Assembly: GCA_946902875.1 (NCBI GenBank)
Contig: OX336337.1
Coordinates: forward strand, 806,001-870,000
Length of the DNA stretch: 64,000 bases
Direction: 5' to 3'
Source of the DNA: Nematopogon swammerdamellus
Lineage: Eukaryota > Arthropoda > Insecta > Lepidoptera > Adelidae
Shown here: in pieces, positions 1 through 11,759 of the stretch
Layout of the letters: each line of letters opens with the position of its first letter
Numbering within the stretch: the stretch's first letter is position 1
Notes under the pieces: model-generated
Told to the model about the DNA's origin: nothing
What the model saw: only the letters and a program-made list of their open reading frames with translations
Databases searched by the model: none
Made by a program: the position numbers and the translations under genes

Positions 1-1006
1 TACAAACATACGACCAGTTGCAAAATAAAAGAAGGTTTAGTTCAAATAATATATTTATAAAATTAGAAAAAAAAGGCACCCGCGAGCCATCTGGGAGTTT
101 ACGGAATGTCCCAGGATCTTCATGTTGAACATCAGATTTCGCCGATTTCTGTAAAGAAAACGTATATTATACTTTACTGTTTCTAAAAGTATGTTTCTTT
201 ACGAGTATTCTGATATAAATATTGTAAAGGTATGTTTTGAATTTATTTTATAATGAATTTTTCAAAAAAAAATTTGGATTTTTTTTTTCTACCTAAAATA
301 TCTGGTACTTCTAAACAAGGTAAGCCTCACTGTTTCACATGGATTTTAGGAAATTTTCTAGGCTTTCTAGGACAGAAGAGTTTATAGATCTAACTTTATT
401 AGTTTCCGAAATATCTGCGTTTATGTCGAGGTCGGCGCTCATGTGCGCGCGCGCCGTCCGCGGGCCACGCCCATGCGGGAGTCTGGGGGCTGTAGACATA
501 TTATAACGCGGGAGCATACAGGTAGAGTGTAAAAATAAACAATGAAACATAAATAATAATAATGACATACAATTAAATATATTCGTGACATACATACAGT
601 AAAGTTTTGCAGTAAAGTTTTTACTCGAACGTTTGTACTTCTATGAAAGAAAATGCCACAAGTTCAAAAGATTTTGCAAACTGCGTTACAATAGTTATAT
701 TAATAAAAAGACATAGCATAGGCCGACGAAGACGCCCCAACTGTGAGTATCTCGAAGTGAACCCGAGCCGAATATAGAACAAACGAAACGGCAAAATGCA
801 ACAATGCCGCTACGAGTCGAGATGCTTTGTAATCGGCCGGTGGCGGGCGGGTGCGCGTCAAAGTCGACATGCGGCGGCAAAAAGATAAGAAGCGTCCTCC
901 CTAGAGTTACCACGCGTTTTGGAATGACGCGGACAATCGAGAATCTCACAGCATATCCTCAAGTCGGTCAGATTTCAGAATGTTTATTTCTGCGCGTATA
1001 CACTTT
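1..1006. other. AT-rich flank, no gene recognised
   Basis: The stretch is AT-rich with one CpG-rich patch near 425-510. Its open frames are short and show no recognisable family. I see no repeat end or RNA gene here. Confidence 0.5.
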
Positions 1007-1337
1007 TGACGTGATGACGTCACTTCTTATAAATTGATGAGCACCGACTGCACGCACGAAAGCGTGTCACGTTCCATCTGAACCTGTGTGTGCAAGCGAG
1101 AGCGCGTAACAAGCGATAGAGAGGCACAATCGGTATAGTCAAAGTTACCATGGAATCGTCTTAAGAAGTAAAACTGTCAAGATCAGACAACAGAATTTTA
1201 TTGATGGCCAGTCACAAGATGATTAATCTTTCTACTGGAAATAGAAATTACTGATCTTTGATCTATGTACTACGATTATTCCACGTCATCACGTAAAACT
1301 ATCGTCCGTAAAGCGACTTTACAGACAACCAATTTTT
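1007..1337 (+). mobile_element. A-B family repeat, copy 1 (unclassified, MITE-like)
   Basis: The left block (1007-1140) starts ttttgacgtgatgacgtcac and runs through a cytosine-poor gagagcgcgtaacaagcgat segment. The right block (1281-1337) reads ccacgtcatcacgtaaaac and then an acagacaaccaattttt end. Both blocks recur in the same order at 9674-9977 and inverted at 25050-25971, which defines a family. No coding capacity is visible. Both ends carry a TGACGTCA-like palindrome. The class is unknown; I call it MITE-like only because it is short and non-coding. Confidence 0.7.
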
Positions 1338-1340
1338 AGT

Positions 1341-1690
<350 letters not shown>

Positions 1691-2548
1691 AAAACACAAA
1701 ACAAACAGTGTGACGCTGCTGCTATTTTGTCCGGGAATAAACCAGAGACAAGGTGGTAACCCTAGTACTCCCTCGTCCGGCCCCGGCGAGCCCGCGGCCC
1801 GCGGCCCGCCAGCGAGACTCGGGCCTCATTTGATCGCAATAGAATTCAATGGAAGTCGTCACTAGATGTTTGTTTAGCTGCACTTCGATTTACAGAGTGC
1901 TCTATTAGTGTTATGGCGACATCACTTATAAAAAGTTATTATGATATTTGGGTGGATCAACTTTTTCTTGTTTTTGGTATCTGTCTGAAAACAGGATTGA
2001 AGGGGAGTTCTGCCTTGGGACAAAGCAGAACTCGGTGGCTGGAATTTCTTAAAGTAGAATGGACTGTATGCATGAAATGACAATGAGGTGATTGAATTTT
2101 ATGGATGAGATGCGACCGAACGAAAGAGGCCCACGTACCTGGTTCTCCGCGGGCGGGCGCAGGATGCGTGCGGGACAGCTCTTCACCAGGATCCTGGGCT
2201 TACACTCATGAAGACCGACACGCACTTGATTACCCGATGGAGAAGCGGTGATGACCGGCTCGACGGCGGCGGTAGCGGCAGCGAGATTGTAAATAATGTC
2301 CGAAATAAAAATATGAATGGGTATCTGACGAATGCGTGAATGACAATGCACTCGCTTCGAGCGCTTAGCAAAACCGCGCCAACGGATTGCGGGTAGATAC
2401 AACTCATTCGTCGGTCGCAGAAGACAAGTTTTGAAATATTTGAAGATAAAGGCAACGTCCATTATGCATTTATGAACAAGGATATTATTATCTTGATAAA
2501 TTCACATTATTTTAATAGTTACAGCAACTCTCAGATAACTAATCAATC
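1691..2548. other. TE-poor stretch with a GC-rich patch
   Basis: A GC-rich patch (about 1760-1830) follows the P repeat. From 1830 to 2548 I see no repeat end. The minus strand carries overlapping open frames between about 2049 and 2462 with mixed composition and no family I recognise. A splice-donor-like site inside it is listed separately. Confidence 0.4.
2139..2193 (-). CDS. Candidate small host exon (weak)
   Basis: On the minus strand GAGAACCAG is followed immediately by GTACGTGG, a near-consensus splice donor. About 55 bp upstream GTAAGCCCAG could serve as an acceptor. The enclosed sequence is open in the frame reading ILVKSCPARILRPPAENQ. Only the donor is strong; there is no homology and no neighbouring exon I can link. 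It may be chance. Confidence 0.2.
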
Positions 2549-3061
2549 AATACTAATAATAAATCTGTAAGGGATGGTCATGGAGTAAGTTGCTTTGATT
2601 TTTGAGATATTTGGTTTGTAGACTCTGTGTATGATACTAAAACTAAATTTACGATTTTTAGAAATCATTTCTGTATGTATGTATGTTCCGCCATAACTCT
2701 TAAACCGATCATCTGAATTCGATGAAACTTTGTACAAGTACATTTACCTACACGGGACACAGGATAGGCTAAATAAAATTCACTTCCGGTTACGCTAAGA
2801 TGTGGCTTCCATACAAACCGATATGTTCCGTAGGAGCCGTAGTACTATAGGTATTTACCGAGCTGGCGGCGACACGTGGTGGCGGCGGCGCCGCGGCGGC
2901 GCGGGCGCGGAGGAGGCACGGCGAGCGAACTGAATAGCCGCAATATGATAGAATGGATCTCTGTTCTTCTTTCACGCAAAAACTACTAAACAGATTTTGA
3001 TGAACCTTTACAGTACATCAAAATAACATATAGGCTATAATTTATAAAGACATTGTGTAAA

Positions 3062-3313
3062 TTGGCCCAAAAACAAAAACAAAACAAAAATCTGTTTTTG
3101 ATCTTGCTCTCAAGCTGTATTTTCAATCGACTGTAGGCGGTGTTATTTTGTGGATAGTCACTAAATGATTGACTATGAAAAAAAAAGCCCTGCGAAGTTT
3201 CTTACCGGTTCTTCTTCGTGGGTGTAATCGAATCGGATAGAACAAATTGTAACAAATTCGAGTACAGTCATGCTGTCTAATGAATGCTTAATAAACAATA
3301 TACAATATACAAC
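3062..3313 (+). mobile_element. LINE 3' end (CR1/Jockey-like), nested
   Basis: A 5'-truncated LINE 3' UTR runs from a caaaaacaaaac start through gcgaagtttcttaccggttc to an acaatatacaatatacaac tail. The same 3' end recurs at 7064-7314, which confirms a family. No coding part remains. It lies inside the Helitron-like composite. Confidence 0.7.
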
Positions 3314-4055
3314 AAAATAGGTATATCGATAAATGTCAAGTAAGTCGGAAAAAATCCTGCCATCTGAGAGCTATCTCGGCGTGCGCTGCATAAACCGTTA
3401 GAGTTACACGAAGATAATGTATGGTGAGGTTTCTCTTATATAGTTCTAAAAAAAGTCCGCGACAGCATATATCTACCTTTTATGTGGAAGCCACTATAGC
3501 CAAAATAGTGAACCATAAATACATTTAAATTGGTTACTGTATTTATAATGCACATTTTATAGTAGGTATTGAATTAATCCTTATCAAAATACATATTTTT
3601 ATCGCTTCTGGTATTTAAAAAAGATAAACTTTGGCATTTACACTAAGTAATTTGGACAAATAGTTTAAAAGTTACGACGATGAGAATGTCTTGATATGGC
3701 GTCCTGCGGTGCGGCGCACAGTACGGGCGGGGCGAGGCGAATATGTATGTATGAATTTCCTCCATAAAATTTAAACCGATCATCTAAATTTGATTAAAAT
3801 TAGTACACGCACATTTAACTATACGAGACACAGGATAAGCTAAATAAAATTCAGTTCCGGTTACGCTAATAGGTGGAATATTTTACTTAATTAGCTATCT
3901 AAAGTATTTGATTTATTTTAACTGAAGTTTCTTATTTTAATTAATATCGATAGCTTTTCGTATTTCAAAAGAAGAAAGTAAGTAACTTAGGCCAGGGCCG
4001 GACGGTGAACTGGATTCAGATAAACAATAAACATCCTCAAATAAATTAAGTAACA

Positions 4056-5105
4056 TACTAAAGGCGAGGCCGAAGGCCGAGCTGCGTTCAGGAAGAGTAT
4101 AAACCCTTTCGAAGAAATTAAGTAATTGAGGGCGAGGCCGAAGGCCGAGCTGCGTTCAGGAAGACTATAAACCTTCTTGATGAAAGTAAGTAACTGAGGG
4201 CGAGGCCGAAGCCCGAGCTGCGTTCAGGAAGACAATAACTTTTTCGAAGAAAGTAAGTAACAGAGGGCGAGGCCGAAGGCCGAGCTGCGTTCAGGAAGGC
4301 CATAAACCTTCTCGAAGGGAAGCACTGACGTGGCACCAAGTTCATCCGGTGTTATGGGCTGACATCATGGATGTTGTAGGTAATGTAGCCAACCGTGTCA
4401 GTTTCCAGAAAAAAAAATAAAAAAAAGTAAGTAACTAAGGGCGTGGCCGAAGGCCGAGCTGTATCCTGGAAGACGCTGACATTAAGTAACTACGGGCGAT
4501 AGTTACATACTTTCTTCAAGACGGTTTATAGTCTTCCTTAACGCAGCTCGGCCTTCGGCCTCGCCCTTAGTTACTTACCTACTTTCTTCGAGAAGGTTTA
4601 TGGTCTTCCTGAACGCAGCTCGGCCTTCGGCCTCGCCCTCTGTTACTTACTTTGTTCGAAAAGGTTATCGTCTTCCTGAACGCAGCTCGGCCTTCGGCCT
4701 CGCCCTCAGTTACTTACTTTCATAGAGAAGGTTTAGTCTTCCTGAACGCAGCTCGGCCTTCGGCCTCGCCCTCAGTTACTTACTTTCATAGAGAAGGTTT
4801 AGTCTTCCTGAACGCAGCTCGGCCTTCGGCCTCGCCCTTAGTTAATTACTTTGTTCGAGAAGGTTTATGATCTTCCTGAACGCAGCTCGGCCTTCGGCCT
4901 CGCCCTCTGTTACTTACTTTCTTCGAAAAGGTTATCGTCTTACTGAAAGCAGGTCGGCCTTCGGCCTCGCCCTCAGTTACTTACTTTCTTCGAGAAGGTT
5001 TATTGTCTTCCAGAATGCAGCTCAGCCTGAAGCCTCGCCGTTAGTTACTTTAGTTGAGAAGGTTTATTGTTTACCTAAACGCAGATCGGCCTTAGTTACT
5101 TACCT
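4056..5105. repeat. Inverted satellite array, units of about 65-72 bp
   Basis: Each unit contains the self-complementary core GGCCGAAGGCC followed by gagctgcgttcaggaag and a cttc-gaa-aagtaagtaac segment. From about 4056 to 4490 the units run in one orientation. From about 4505 to 5105 they run in the reverse complement, so the array is a large imperfect palindrome centred near 4500. A SINE tail-T fragment interrupts the left arm. The repeat peptide (FLNAARPSASPSVTYF) is a by-product and not a gene. Confidence 0.9.
4313..4420 (+). mobile_element. SINE tail-T fragment inside the satellite
   Basis: gaagggaagcactgacgtgg, ttatgggctgacatcatgg and gccaaccgtgtcagtttcc occur in the order seen at the 3' ends of S1/S2 SINEs in this window, followed by an A-rich tail. 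The 5' head is absent. Confidence 0.85.
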
Positions 5106-5388
5106 TCTTCCTTTGAAATACGAATTTCACGCGAGCGAAGCCGCGGGCAAAAGCTAGTTGATAATAAGAAAGAAGCTGCACAAAGAATTTTGAGTAATTA
5201 AAAAAATATAAGTATTGTTACCCTGAAGACAAGCCCTTTTTTTCCATACAAAACTAGGGAACAAATTTTCCCCTGGGTCACCCCTAAAAATTTGGTTAAT
5301 CTTAAATATATAATAGTTCTCTACTTTTTTTTTTACAAATTTAAGAACTAAGACACAACGAATGTAATTTATCTTGACACTAGCTTTT

Positions 5389-5470
5389 GCCCGCGACTTC
5401 GCTTCGCGTGTTTAGGACCTTTTCGCTCACAGCTCAGGCCGCCGATGATGAAGCAGATAGATGGATAATT
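5389..5470 (-). mobile_element. Helitron-like 3' end, isolated
   Basis: The plus strand reads A|CTAGCTTTTGCCCGCGACTT then cgcttcgcg, the reverse complement of the Helitron-like 3' hairpin and CTAG end. No matching 5' end is evident nearby. Confidence 0.45.
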
Positions 5471-5931
5471 TTCTAACCGATAATCAATTATTAACTTAAA
5501 AATTAACTTCTTGTTAAAACCTCATTAATGTATCACCCTATCCAGCATATATGGATGCGTTTGATTGATTCTTTTTTCCTTCAATTCATTTGAAGTACCC
5601 CTCCCCCCTCAACCGGCCCCGCTCCCCTGTGCCCGCGCAAGACACTAACATCGCGGCGAATTCCCGCGCTTTTTGCCGCGCCCGCGCAGTCTAACTAAAC
5701 CTGATTGAAATAGCTCCGAGGCAGTGAACACCATATCGAAAGAGTGAATGCTGTGCTCTTGGTTTATTAAAATGTACAGAGAATGCTCAAAGAAATAATA
5801 AAAATGTCTTTGTTTGTCATCGACCGCGATCAGAAGGGTTTCGAGACTGTTGCAAATTTAAGCTGATTCCAATAAATGTACAGTCACTGAAGACTGATAT
5901 ATAATTGAGGTGGTGTATCATTTACGCCGAC
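5471..5931. other. No gene recognised; CpG-rich middle
   Basis: It is AT-rich at both ends with a CpG-rich segment near 5590-5700. I recognise no repeat end, RNA or coding family. Confidence 0.4.
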
Positions 5932-6300
5932 TCATAATAAGGTGTCTAACGACACACATGGACATTCGGTCGTATGCGGGGGTTGCGAATGCCATGCCGG
6001 CCTGACAGGTACCCATTCACGCCCCTCTTGAATGACCCGACACTGTACTTGGGGGAAAATATGTGGCCAGGGAGAGGATTCCAGGGTTCCGGTTCCGCAG
6101 ACCGGTTCTGTAGAGGAAAGATCTGTAGAGCCTATTGGCGTCCGCGGTATGGCCAGCTTGTAGGGATGCAGTCCCTGCCCAGTGCGCGTGGTGCGGAGGT
6201 GTGGAAACTCTCCACTGGAAAGGGGACGGTGGGATCGCGTTAAACAGCTCCTCCAAGCACTCCTCATGAAATAAGCGGTAAAACACATTTAGTGAGCCGA
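5932..6300 (-). pseudogene. D2 Jockey-like LINE, C-terminal remnant
   Basis: The minus strand carries frame-shifted pieces of the ORF2 C-terminus: ECLEELFNAIPPSPFQWR in one frame and a downstream segment with LYRTG and IFPPSTVSG-like text in others. The same block occurs on the plus strand at 29525-29925 and resembles the C-terminus of the D1 element at 28930-29200. The 3' end (tcggtcgtatgcgggggttg side) shows frameshifts throughout. It is a dead 5'-truncated copy. Confidence 0.75.
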
Positions 6301-6368
6301 ATTCTATTATCTGCCATTTTATTTGCTACTAGAAACTGCAAACGTAGCCAGGATTTGTATTTGGGGGA

Positions 6369-6393
6369 GGGGGGGGGGGGGGGGGGGGGGGGG
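6369..6393 (+). repeat. Poly-G run of 25
   Basis: Twenty-five consecutive G, preceded by GGGGGA. The length is likely uncertain in any read-based assembly. Confidence 0.95.
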
Positions 6394-7063
6394 TGAACTG
6401 TGCCAGCCCGCCAGCCCAGACAGAGGCTAGTTGGCTAGTAGAACAGCCACGTTTTGAATTTTGGTAAAATGGTTGCGACATTTCGCGATACACACACGAA
6501 CGGCGGCAGCGGCGGCAAGGTTCGGACGCGCCTTGGAAGTGGAAGCTCCTCTAACTGTAGGTTGAAAAGTTCTAAATAGTTTGCAACGCTCACTCTATGC
6601 CCCACGCAGTGACCGTCTTGCATAGTCGATCGAATAACTCCTTCTGTCAACAAAGGCGTCGACACACATTACTAACCGCTCAAAGCTCTTCGCGTCACAA
6701 GCAGTCGACGCGCTGGCATCCAATGAATGACGCACTACGATGCGCCACAACTCACGACGCACGCTGACAGTATTGACAGTATTGTGAGAGCTAGTATGTG
6801 TTCAGAGTGAATTAGATTCTCCATTGGTGCGTATCTGTCGATTTAAATGGGCCTGTGATTGGTTCAGGTATTTAATCGACGTTCGTTTAGGGAAGTGTTT
6901 CTAAGAGAAGCACTGACATGGCAGCTAGTTTTATTTTTTATTATTACTTGACAATACTACGTTGTGGTATGTACACTTATTACTACCATTATTGAGTTGA
7001 TACAAATGACGTATCAAAAATTTGACAAAGGCCCTTTACACCTGATCCACTTAATTAAGTCCT
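6394..7063. other. No gene recognised
   Basis: Mixed composition with no clear repeat. A short stretch near 6900-6930 (aagcactgacatggcagcta) resembles SINE tail T. The open frame on the minus strand at 6435-6665 has no recognisable family. Confidence 0.4.
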
Positions 7064-7314
7064 CCTTGAAGTCCTTTGAACTTCAAAAACAAAACAAAAA
7101 TCTGTTTTTGATCTTGCTCTCAAGCTGTATTTTCAATCGACTGTAGGCGGTGTTATTATGTGGATAGTCACTAAATGCTTGTAAAAATGATTATGAAAAA
7201 AAAACCTGCGAAGTTTCTTACCGGTTCTTCTTCGTGGGTGTAATCGTGACAAATTCGAGTACAGTCATGCTGTCTAATGAATCCTTAATAAACAACATAC
7301 AATATACAACAAAG
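7064..7314 (+). mobile_element. LINE 3' end (CR1/Jockey-like)
   Basis: Second copy of the 3' UTR seen at 3062-3313, with the same gcgaagtttcttaccggttc motif and the acaatatacaac tail. A short region upstream (about 6964-7063) may be the last part of its ORF but I cannot confirm the frame. Confidence 0.7.
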
Positions 7315-7315
7315 T

Positions 7316-7375
7316 ACGGATGTTGTAGGTGATGTAGCCAACCGTGTCAGTTTCCATAAAAATAAAAAAATAAGA
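7316..7375 (+). mobile_element. SINE tail-T fragment
   Basis: acggatgttgtaggtgatgt and gccaaccgtgtcagtttcc are followed by an A-rich tail, abutting the LINE 3' tail. The head is missing. Confidence 0.75.
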
Positions 7376-8511
7376 TCCATCTTTCTTGCATCCAAACATT
7401 TTATTGAGTATAAAACCGTGTGCCCAATCTGGCCGAGCAGTATTGACCAGTGTTGCCAACTCTTTTTTCTACGAGATGCTAAAACGAACTGTAGAAAATG
7501 CTATTGAGAAAATAATATTAAAATCCCGACTGCTAAAAAATCATTTTCAATCAATCATTCACACATATCATTTTCTACTGGACTTTCCTTGTTTGCTGAA
7601 TTATTTAGGCATCGGGCTTTATAATGTTCCTATTAATGTTTTATTTAAATTGTTTTGGTTGATACATTATTATAGTTTTAAGGATTTTTCAGCGTAAAGC
7701 CACAAAGGTATTTCGTGGAATTATTTCCAAAGAGAAGAAAGAGGTCAAAATAATAATATTTAATAACGTCAAAATTATTATTGTTAATTTTGGTAAATTT
7801 GGTTCAAATTTTAAGAAACTTCTGTGATATTTTGAAATGAGGATCTTAGAACGGCTTTCCGTGATTATTTTCACCTGCTATCATATTTTAAAAATTTAAC
7901 AGTCCCCCTGTGTGTCGCAGACCCGCACACCGCGTATGCCACCGTTACTCCGTGTCCCAGTACGTGCGTTCCTGCCTTGCCTCAAAGCTGCGAGGACGTG
8001 ACCACCGTTCGAGATCCATTTGCCCACTTTCAGTCAACGGAGCCCGCAGCTTTTTGTCAAGCCAACAACAGCACTAAGTCTGCGCTGAGAGGAATCTTAA
8101 TTGAGGACTTGAGAGTTGAGATAAACACAAAAACGGGTTTTCTGCAATAATTTAGATGCAATCCATTCTGATTCATACTTAACAATGTTCTGATAAATGG
8201 CAAAGCAAGAAAGCTTTCGATTTCGTTATCATACATTTTCAAAAGCGCTATTTTGAGGACGTATTGCTTATGTTTTTATGTCACTCGTATCATCAAGTGA
8301 ACAACACTCAGAGAAATAAAGTAACAATAAACACCATACGCCGCGCCGTATCCTGATAATCGGTGTAAGCAAAAAAAGTCAAAGTCAGAGTATTGCGGTC
8401 AAGTGCTACTCGAATTCGCGTGGAGATAAATAGAGAGTTTCCATAAAAAAAAAAAAATAATCCTTTCTATTTCGTCATAATAATTTTACTATACATTATC
8501 CTATTCTGCCA
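7376..8511. other. No gene recognised; AT-rich
   Basis: Mostly AT-rich with a short GC-richer part at 7910-8050. cagtgttgccaac at about 7451 looks like a hAT terminus but I find no partner end. Open frames of about 60-100 codons are compatible with chance. Confidence 0.4.
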
Positions 8512-8678
8512 CGTCCCGTCCCGTCCCTTCCCGTCCCGCACGTCCCGTCCCGTCCCGTCCCGTCCCGTCCGTCCCGTCCCGTCCCGTCCCGTCCCGTCCC
8601 GTCCGTCCCGTCCCGTCCCGTCCCGTCCCGCCCCGTCCCGTCCCGTCCCGTCCCGTCCCGTCCCGTCCCGTCCCGTCC
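8512..8678 (+). repeat. (CCCGT)n pentanucleotide array
   Basis: About 165 bp of GTCCC units with occasional four-base or variant units (cttccc, cgcac, cgccc). No coding meaning. Confidence 0.97.
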
Positions 8679-8739
8679 TTTCTATTCTGTTCTATTCATA
8701 CTTATTCATACATTTTCATTCGACTTCAGCGGAGTCCAC

Positions 8740-8980
8740 GGTCAGCGCGCTTATTAAAATGTTCCGAAGAGAGTTATCTCGCGCGGAGGAGGAGGCGGCC
8801 TCTAGTTATTATTGTATTCATCCTCGGGGCAGAGGCTAATTACACGTGGTCATTATTTAAATTAATTCTAAGCTCCACGGCCGAGCGTGGCCGAGCCACC
8901 TGACCTGCGTGGAGCTACGAACTGGCGGCGCAGCGCAGCGCGCGGCGGCGTTCTCCCTCCAAAGTGTTCCTAGAATACTC
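8740..8980. other. TE-poor, possibly regulatory patch
   Basis: No repeat end is seen. The patch mixes GC-rich runs with TAATTA-type cores (gctaattacacg, aaattaattc), the sort of sites homeodomain proteins bind. This is only a compositional impression. Confidence 0.25.
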
Positions 8981-9048
8981 ACAACATCCCAAAGAATAGG
9001 AAAAAGCTATTCTCCATGAATATGTCTCGTATATAGGACAAAATATGA

Positions 9049-9155
9049 AGAAATTCCCGTTTTTAGGATTACGCCGTCTGTCTGTCTGGTTGTCTGTCTA
9101 TCTGTCTGTCTGTCCGAGGGCTGTATCTCTTGAACTGTAATATGCTATATACACA
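9049..9155 (-). mobile_element. P-family repeat fragment
   Basis: The sequence gtctgtctgtctggttgtc then gagggctgtatctcttgaac is the reverse complement of the GACA tail and the ttacggttcaagagatac body of family P. It is truncated on both sides. Confidence 0.65.
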
Positions 9156-9260
9156 CTATGTACACTAGATACCCTAGCTAGCTAATAATATTTCTAGGTA
9201 TATTTTAGTGAGATGAGACAATGTTATTCAAAGCACGAATATAAGACAAATGAATTTTAA

Positions 9261-10100
9261 TAAAGTGCGGCCAAGGAGAAGCGATACGAAAGTTCATTCA
9301 CCTAAAACACGACCGTGGAGTTGACAATCTGTATCTATCTCATTCCATCTTGTGCATTTCACATAATGTCTCGTTCTCTCGGTAATAATGTTTCAAGATC
9401 ACGCAGGGATCGCGAACATTCGGTCGGCCATTTTAATCATTCCGTTTCTGAATGCACTCATGGTGATACCTATGTCCCGGTGTTATTAATTTAAGTTTTA
9501 TTATTTTTCGTTCTTATTTGATTATTGTTACTTTGTGAATGTGATTATTATTTGTTGTCAAAATGGAGCCACAACCAAGTACATCGCAAGATAAACCAAC
9601 AGATTTTACTTCTATGTACGCATGTATGCTTACATAATAACAATAATAGTAATACTACTCAATTTGGAAGATATTTTGACGTGATAACGTCTTATAAATT
9701 GATGAACACCGGCTGCACGCACGAATATCACGTCACGTTCCATCTGAGCCTGTGTGTGCAAGCGAGAGCGCGTAACAAGCGATAGAGAGGCACAATCGGC
9801 CTAAGCGTCGGCTTGTAAAAGTACCAGGGTCGCAGAAATTAAAACGAGGTTACTCGTACCATAATATCTGGCGGGTCGGAAAATATTTCAAATTTAGAAT
9901 ATTCATGAAACAAGGGTTAAATGACGTTATCACGTAAAACTATCGTCCGTAAACCGACTTTACAGACAACCAATTTTTTAAAATACTTTTCACTAAATAA
10001 AAACATAGTTTTCAAAAAGATTACGAACCCCTGCATTTGTTAATGACCTTGCATTGACTTTGTTTACATTTGGTATCGCTTCTCCTTGGCCGCACTTTAG
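9261..10100. mobile_element. TIR element with A-B copy 2 nested inside
   Basis: The left end (9261-9288) and the reverse complement of the right end (10071-10100) share aaagtgcggccaaggagaag and the following cgatac, about 27 bp. The enclosed 840 bp has no transposase. The A-B repeat at 9674-9977 sits inside. I cannot fix a target-site duplication, so the superfamily is open. Confidence 0.6.
9674..9977 (+). mobile_element. A-B family repeat, copy 2
   Basis: The left block is ttttgacgtgataacgtctt and the right block is gacgttatcacgtaaaac plus acagacaaccaatttttta, in the same order as copy 1 at 1007-1337. The centre differs from copy 1, so only the ends are conserved. Confidence 0.7.
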
Positions 10101-10434
10101 TGAAATTAATTCAACGAAATATTTCTTCGTACACATGCCCAGCATTTATTCAACGCTTACAATCCGGTTTTAAATGATTCGCTCCAGTCATTCTTAGCTT
10201 CATGTCGTCTCCACAGACTAAAGAAAGTATCCACCATATATTTTATTACAGGTTTTTGTTTTTTGGAAACCTTAAAATTCAGTCAGTGAGTGTCTTAGTG
10301 TCAACTGCTGGACTTAAGCCTCTCGAATACCTCTCCAATCCTGCTTTGACCTTACCCCCGACGTACCGGATTTACACGAACAGTCTGACGTACCGGATGT
10401 ACGTAGATTTACATATCGATAATATCGATATATC

Positions 10435-10831
<397 letters not shown>

Positions 10832-11299
10832 GGGAATAAAATTTTTACAGGGTCATACATTGTCAGTTGAACGTTACATCTGCCATTGCCATACAGAAAT
10901 GTGACTTTAACTGACAGTTGGATGTTAACCGAGACTTGACCCTTAGTCAAGTAGTCCCCCGGCGGCATGGCACCGCAACAAGCGCATTATTTGTAAAACT
11001 ATAAGTCTGAATAAATGGTAGTTGTAGAGGAGTATAGCTCTGTGAACGGGGGCTAATGAAATAATTTTACGCGAGACCGCTTGCGGAGCCCGGCCCGCGC
11101 TTCGCCACCGATGTTCGACCCCGCAGCCCCTCCCCGAGCCGCACCACACACCCTCCGACCGCCCGGCGGCGGAGCGCGTGCGGGCTTATTACGTCACTTG
11201 AACCTCGATAGGCTTTAGGCTTTTTTTAATTTGTACTATTAAAAGTGTTTTTATAAATTGTTTTATTCATCTTCTCACTTCTCACTATTATTTTGTACC
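10832..11299. other. No gene recognised; GC-rich 11060-11180
   Basis: No repeat end or coding family recognised. The GC-rich part on the minus strand gives an arginine-rich open frame that I regard as compositional. Confidence 0.4.
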
Positions 11300-11622
11300 G
11301 TGTGGGCCGGTACTTTAAAAGAATAGCCCCACTGCATCTCTCCCCATGTATGTCTTAAAAGGCGACTAAGGGATATGACTCCCTTCTTATATTACTAGGT
11401 GGTAGGGTTTAACCCGCCCGCGTTGGTACCACCGCACTGAATGAAAGGTCGGTCGAAACGGCTATGTAAATAGTTTGTGTTTTCCGTCCAGTTCAGTGTA
11501 GCCGGCACGACCGAAGGGAAGTACTGACGTGGTACCAAGTTCACCCGGTGTTATGGGCTGACATCACGGATGTTGTGGGTGATGTAGCCAACCGTGTAAG
11601 TTTCCATAAAAAATAACAATAA
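11300..11622 (+). mobile_element. S1 SINE-like element (head H + tail T)
   Basis: Head H begins cgtgtgggccggtacttta and includes aaaggcgactaagggata. Tail T runs from ggtggtagggtttaaccc through gtgttttccgtccagttc and ttatgggctgacatcacg to tttccataaaaaataac. Full sister copies lie at 47744-48060 and 63373-63692. No protein is encoded. A LINE partner for mobilisation is assumed. Confidence 0.85.
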
Positions 11623-11759
11623 ACAAATAATAATTTATTTCTTCTAGTCAACTTTTGGGTGATGCGATTAAATGAAGAAGAAAGAATAAATGAAAGGATA
11701 GTAATAACACACAATATAATATTAAATATATATATTAAATATAAATATACTATAAAAGC

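Larger units (their letters stand above)
2549..5157 (+). mobile_element. Helitron-like composite element (Hel-B ends)
   Basis: The left end reads A|TCAATACTAATAATAAATC, a 5' TC next to A. The right end reads GCGAGCGAAGCCGCGGGC then AAAAGCTAG|T, a hairpin-capable sequence before CTAG next to T. These are Helitron-style termini with insertion between A and T. A shorter copy with the same two ends lies inverted at 32858-33231. A subterminal block (gacacaggataggctaaat) occurs twice inside, at about 2757 and 3828, so internal duplication or nesting has occurred. A LINE 3' end and a satellite are nested within. No Rep/helicase is encoded, so it is non-autonomous. Confidence 0.65.

Noticed and set aside
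4118..5157. Open frames with FLNAARPSASPSVTYF repeats
   Set aside because: They follow the satellite unit and break at each length change; no gene context.
7451..7463. hAT terminus cagtgttgccaac
   Set aside because: No partner end or 8-bp duplication found within the window.
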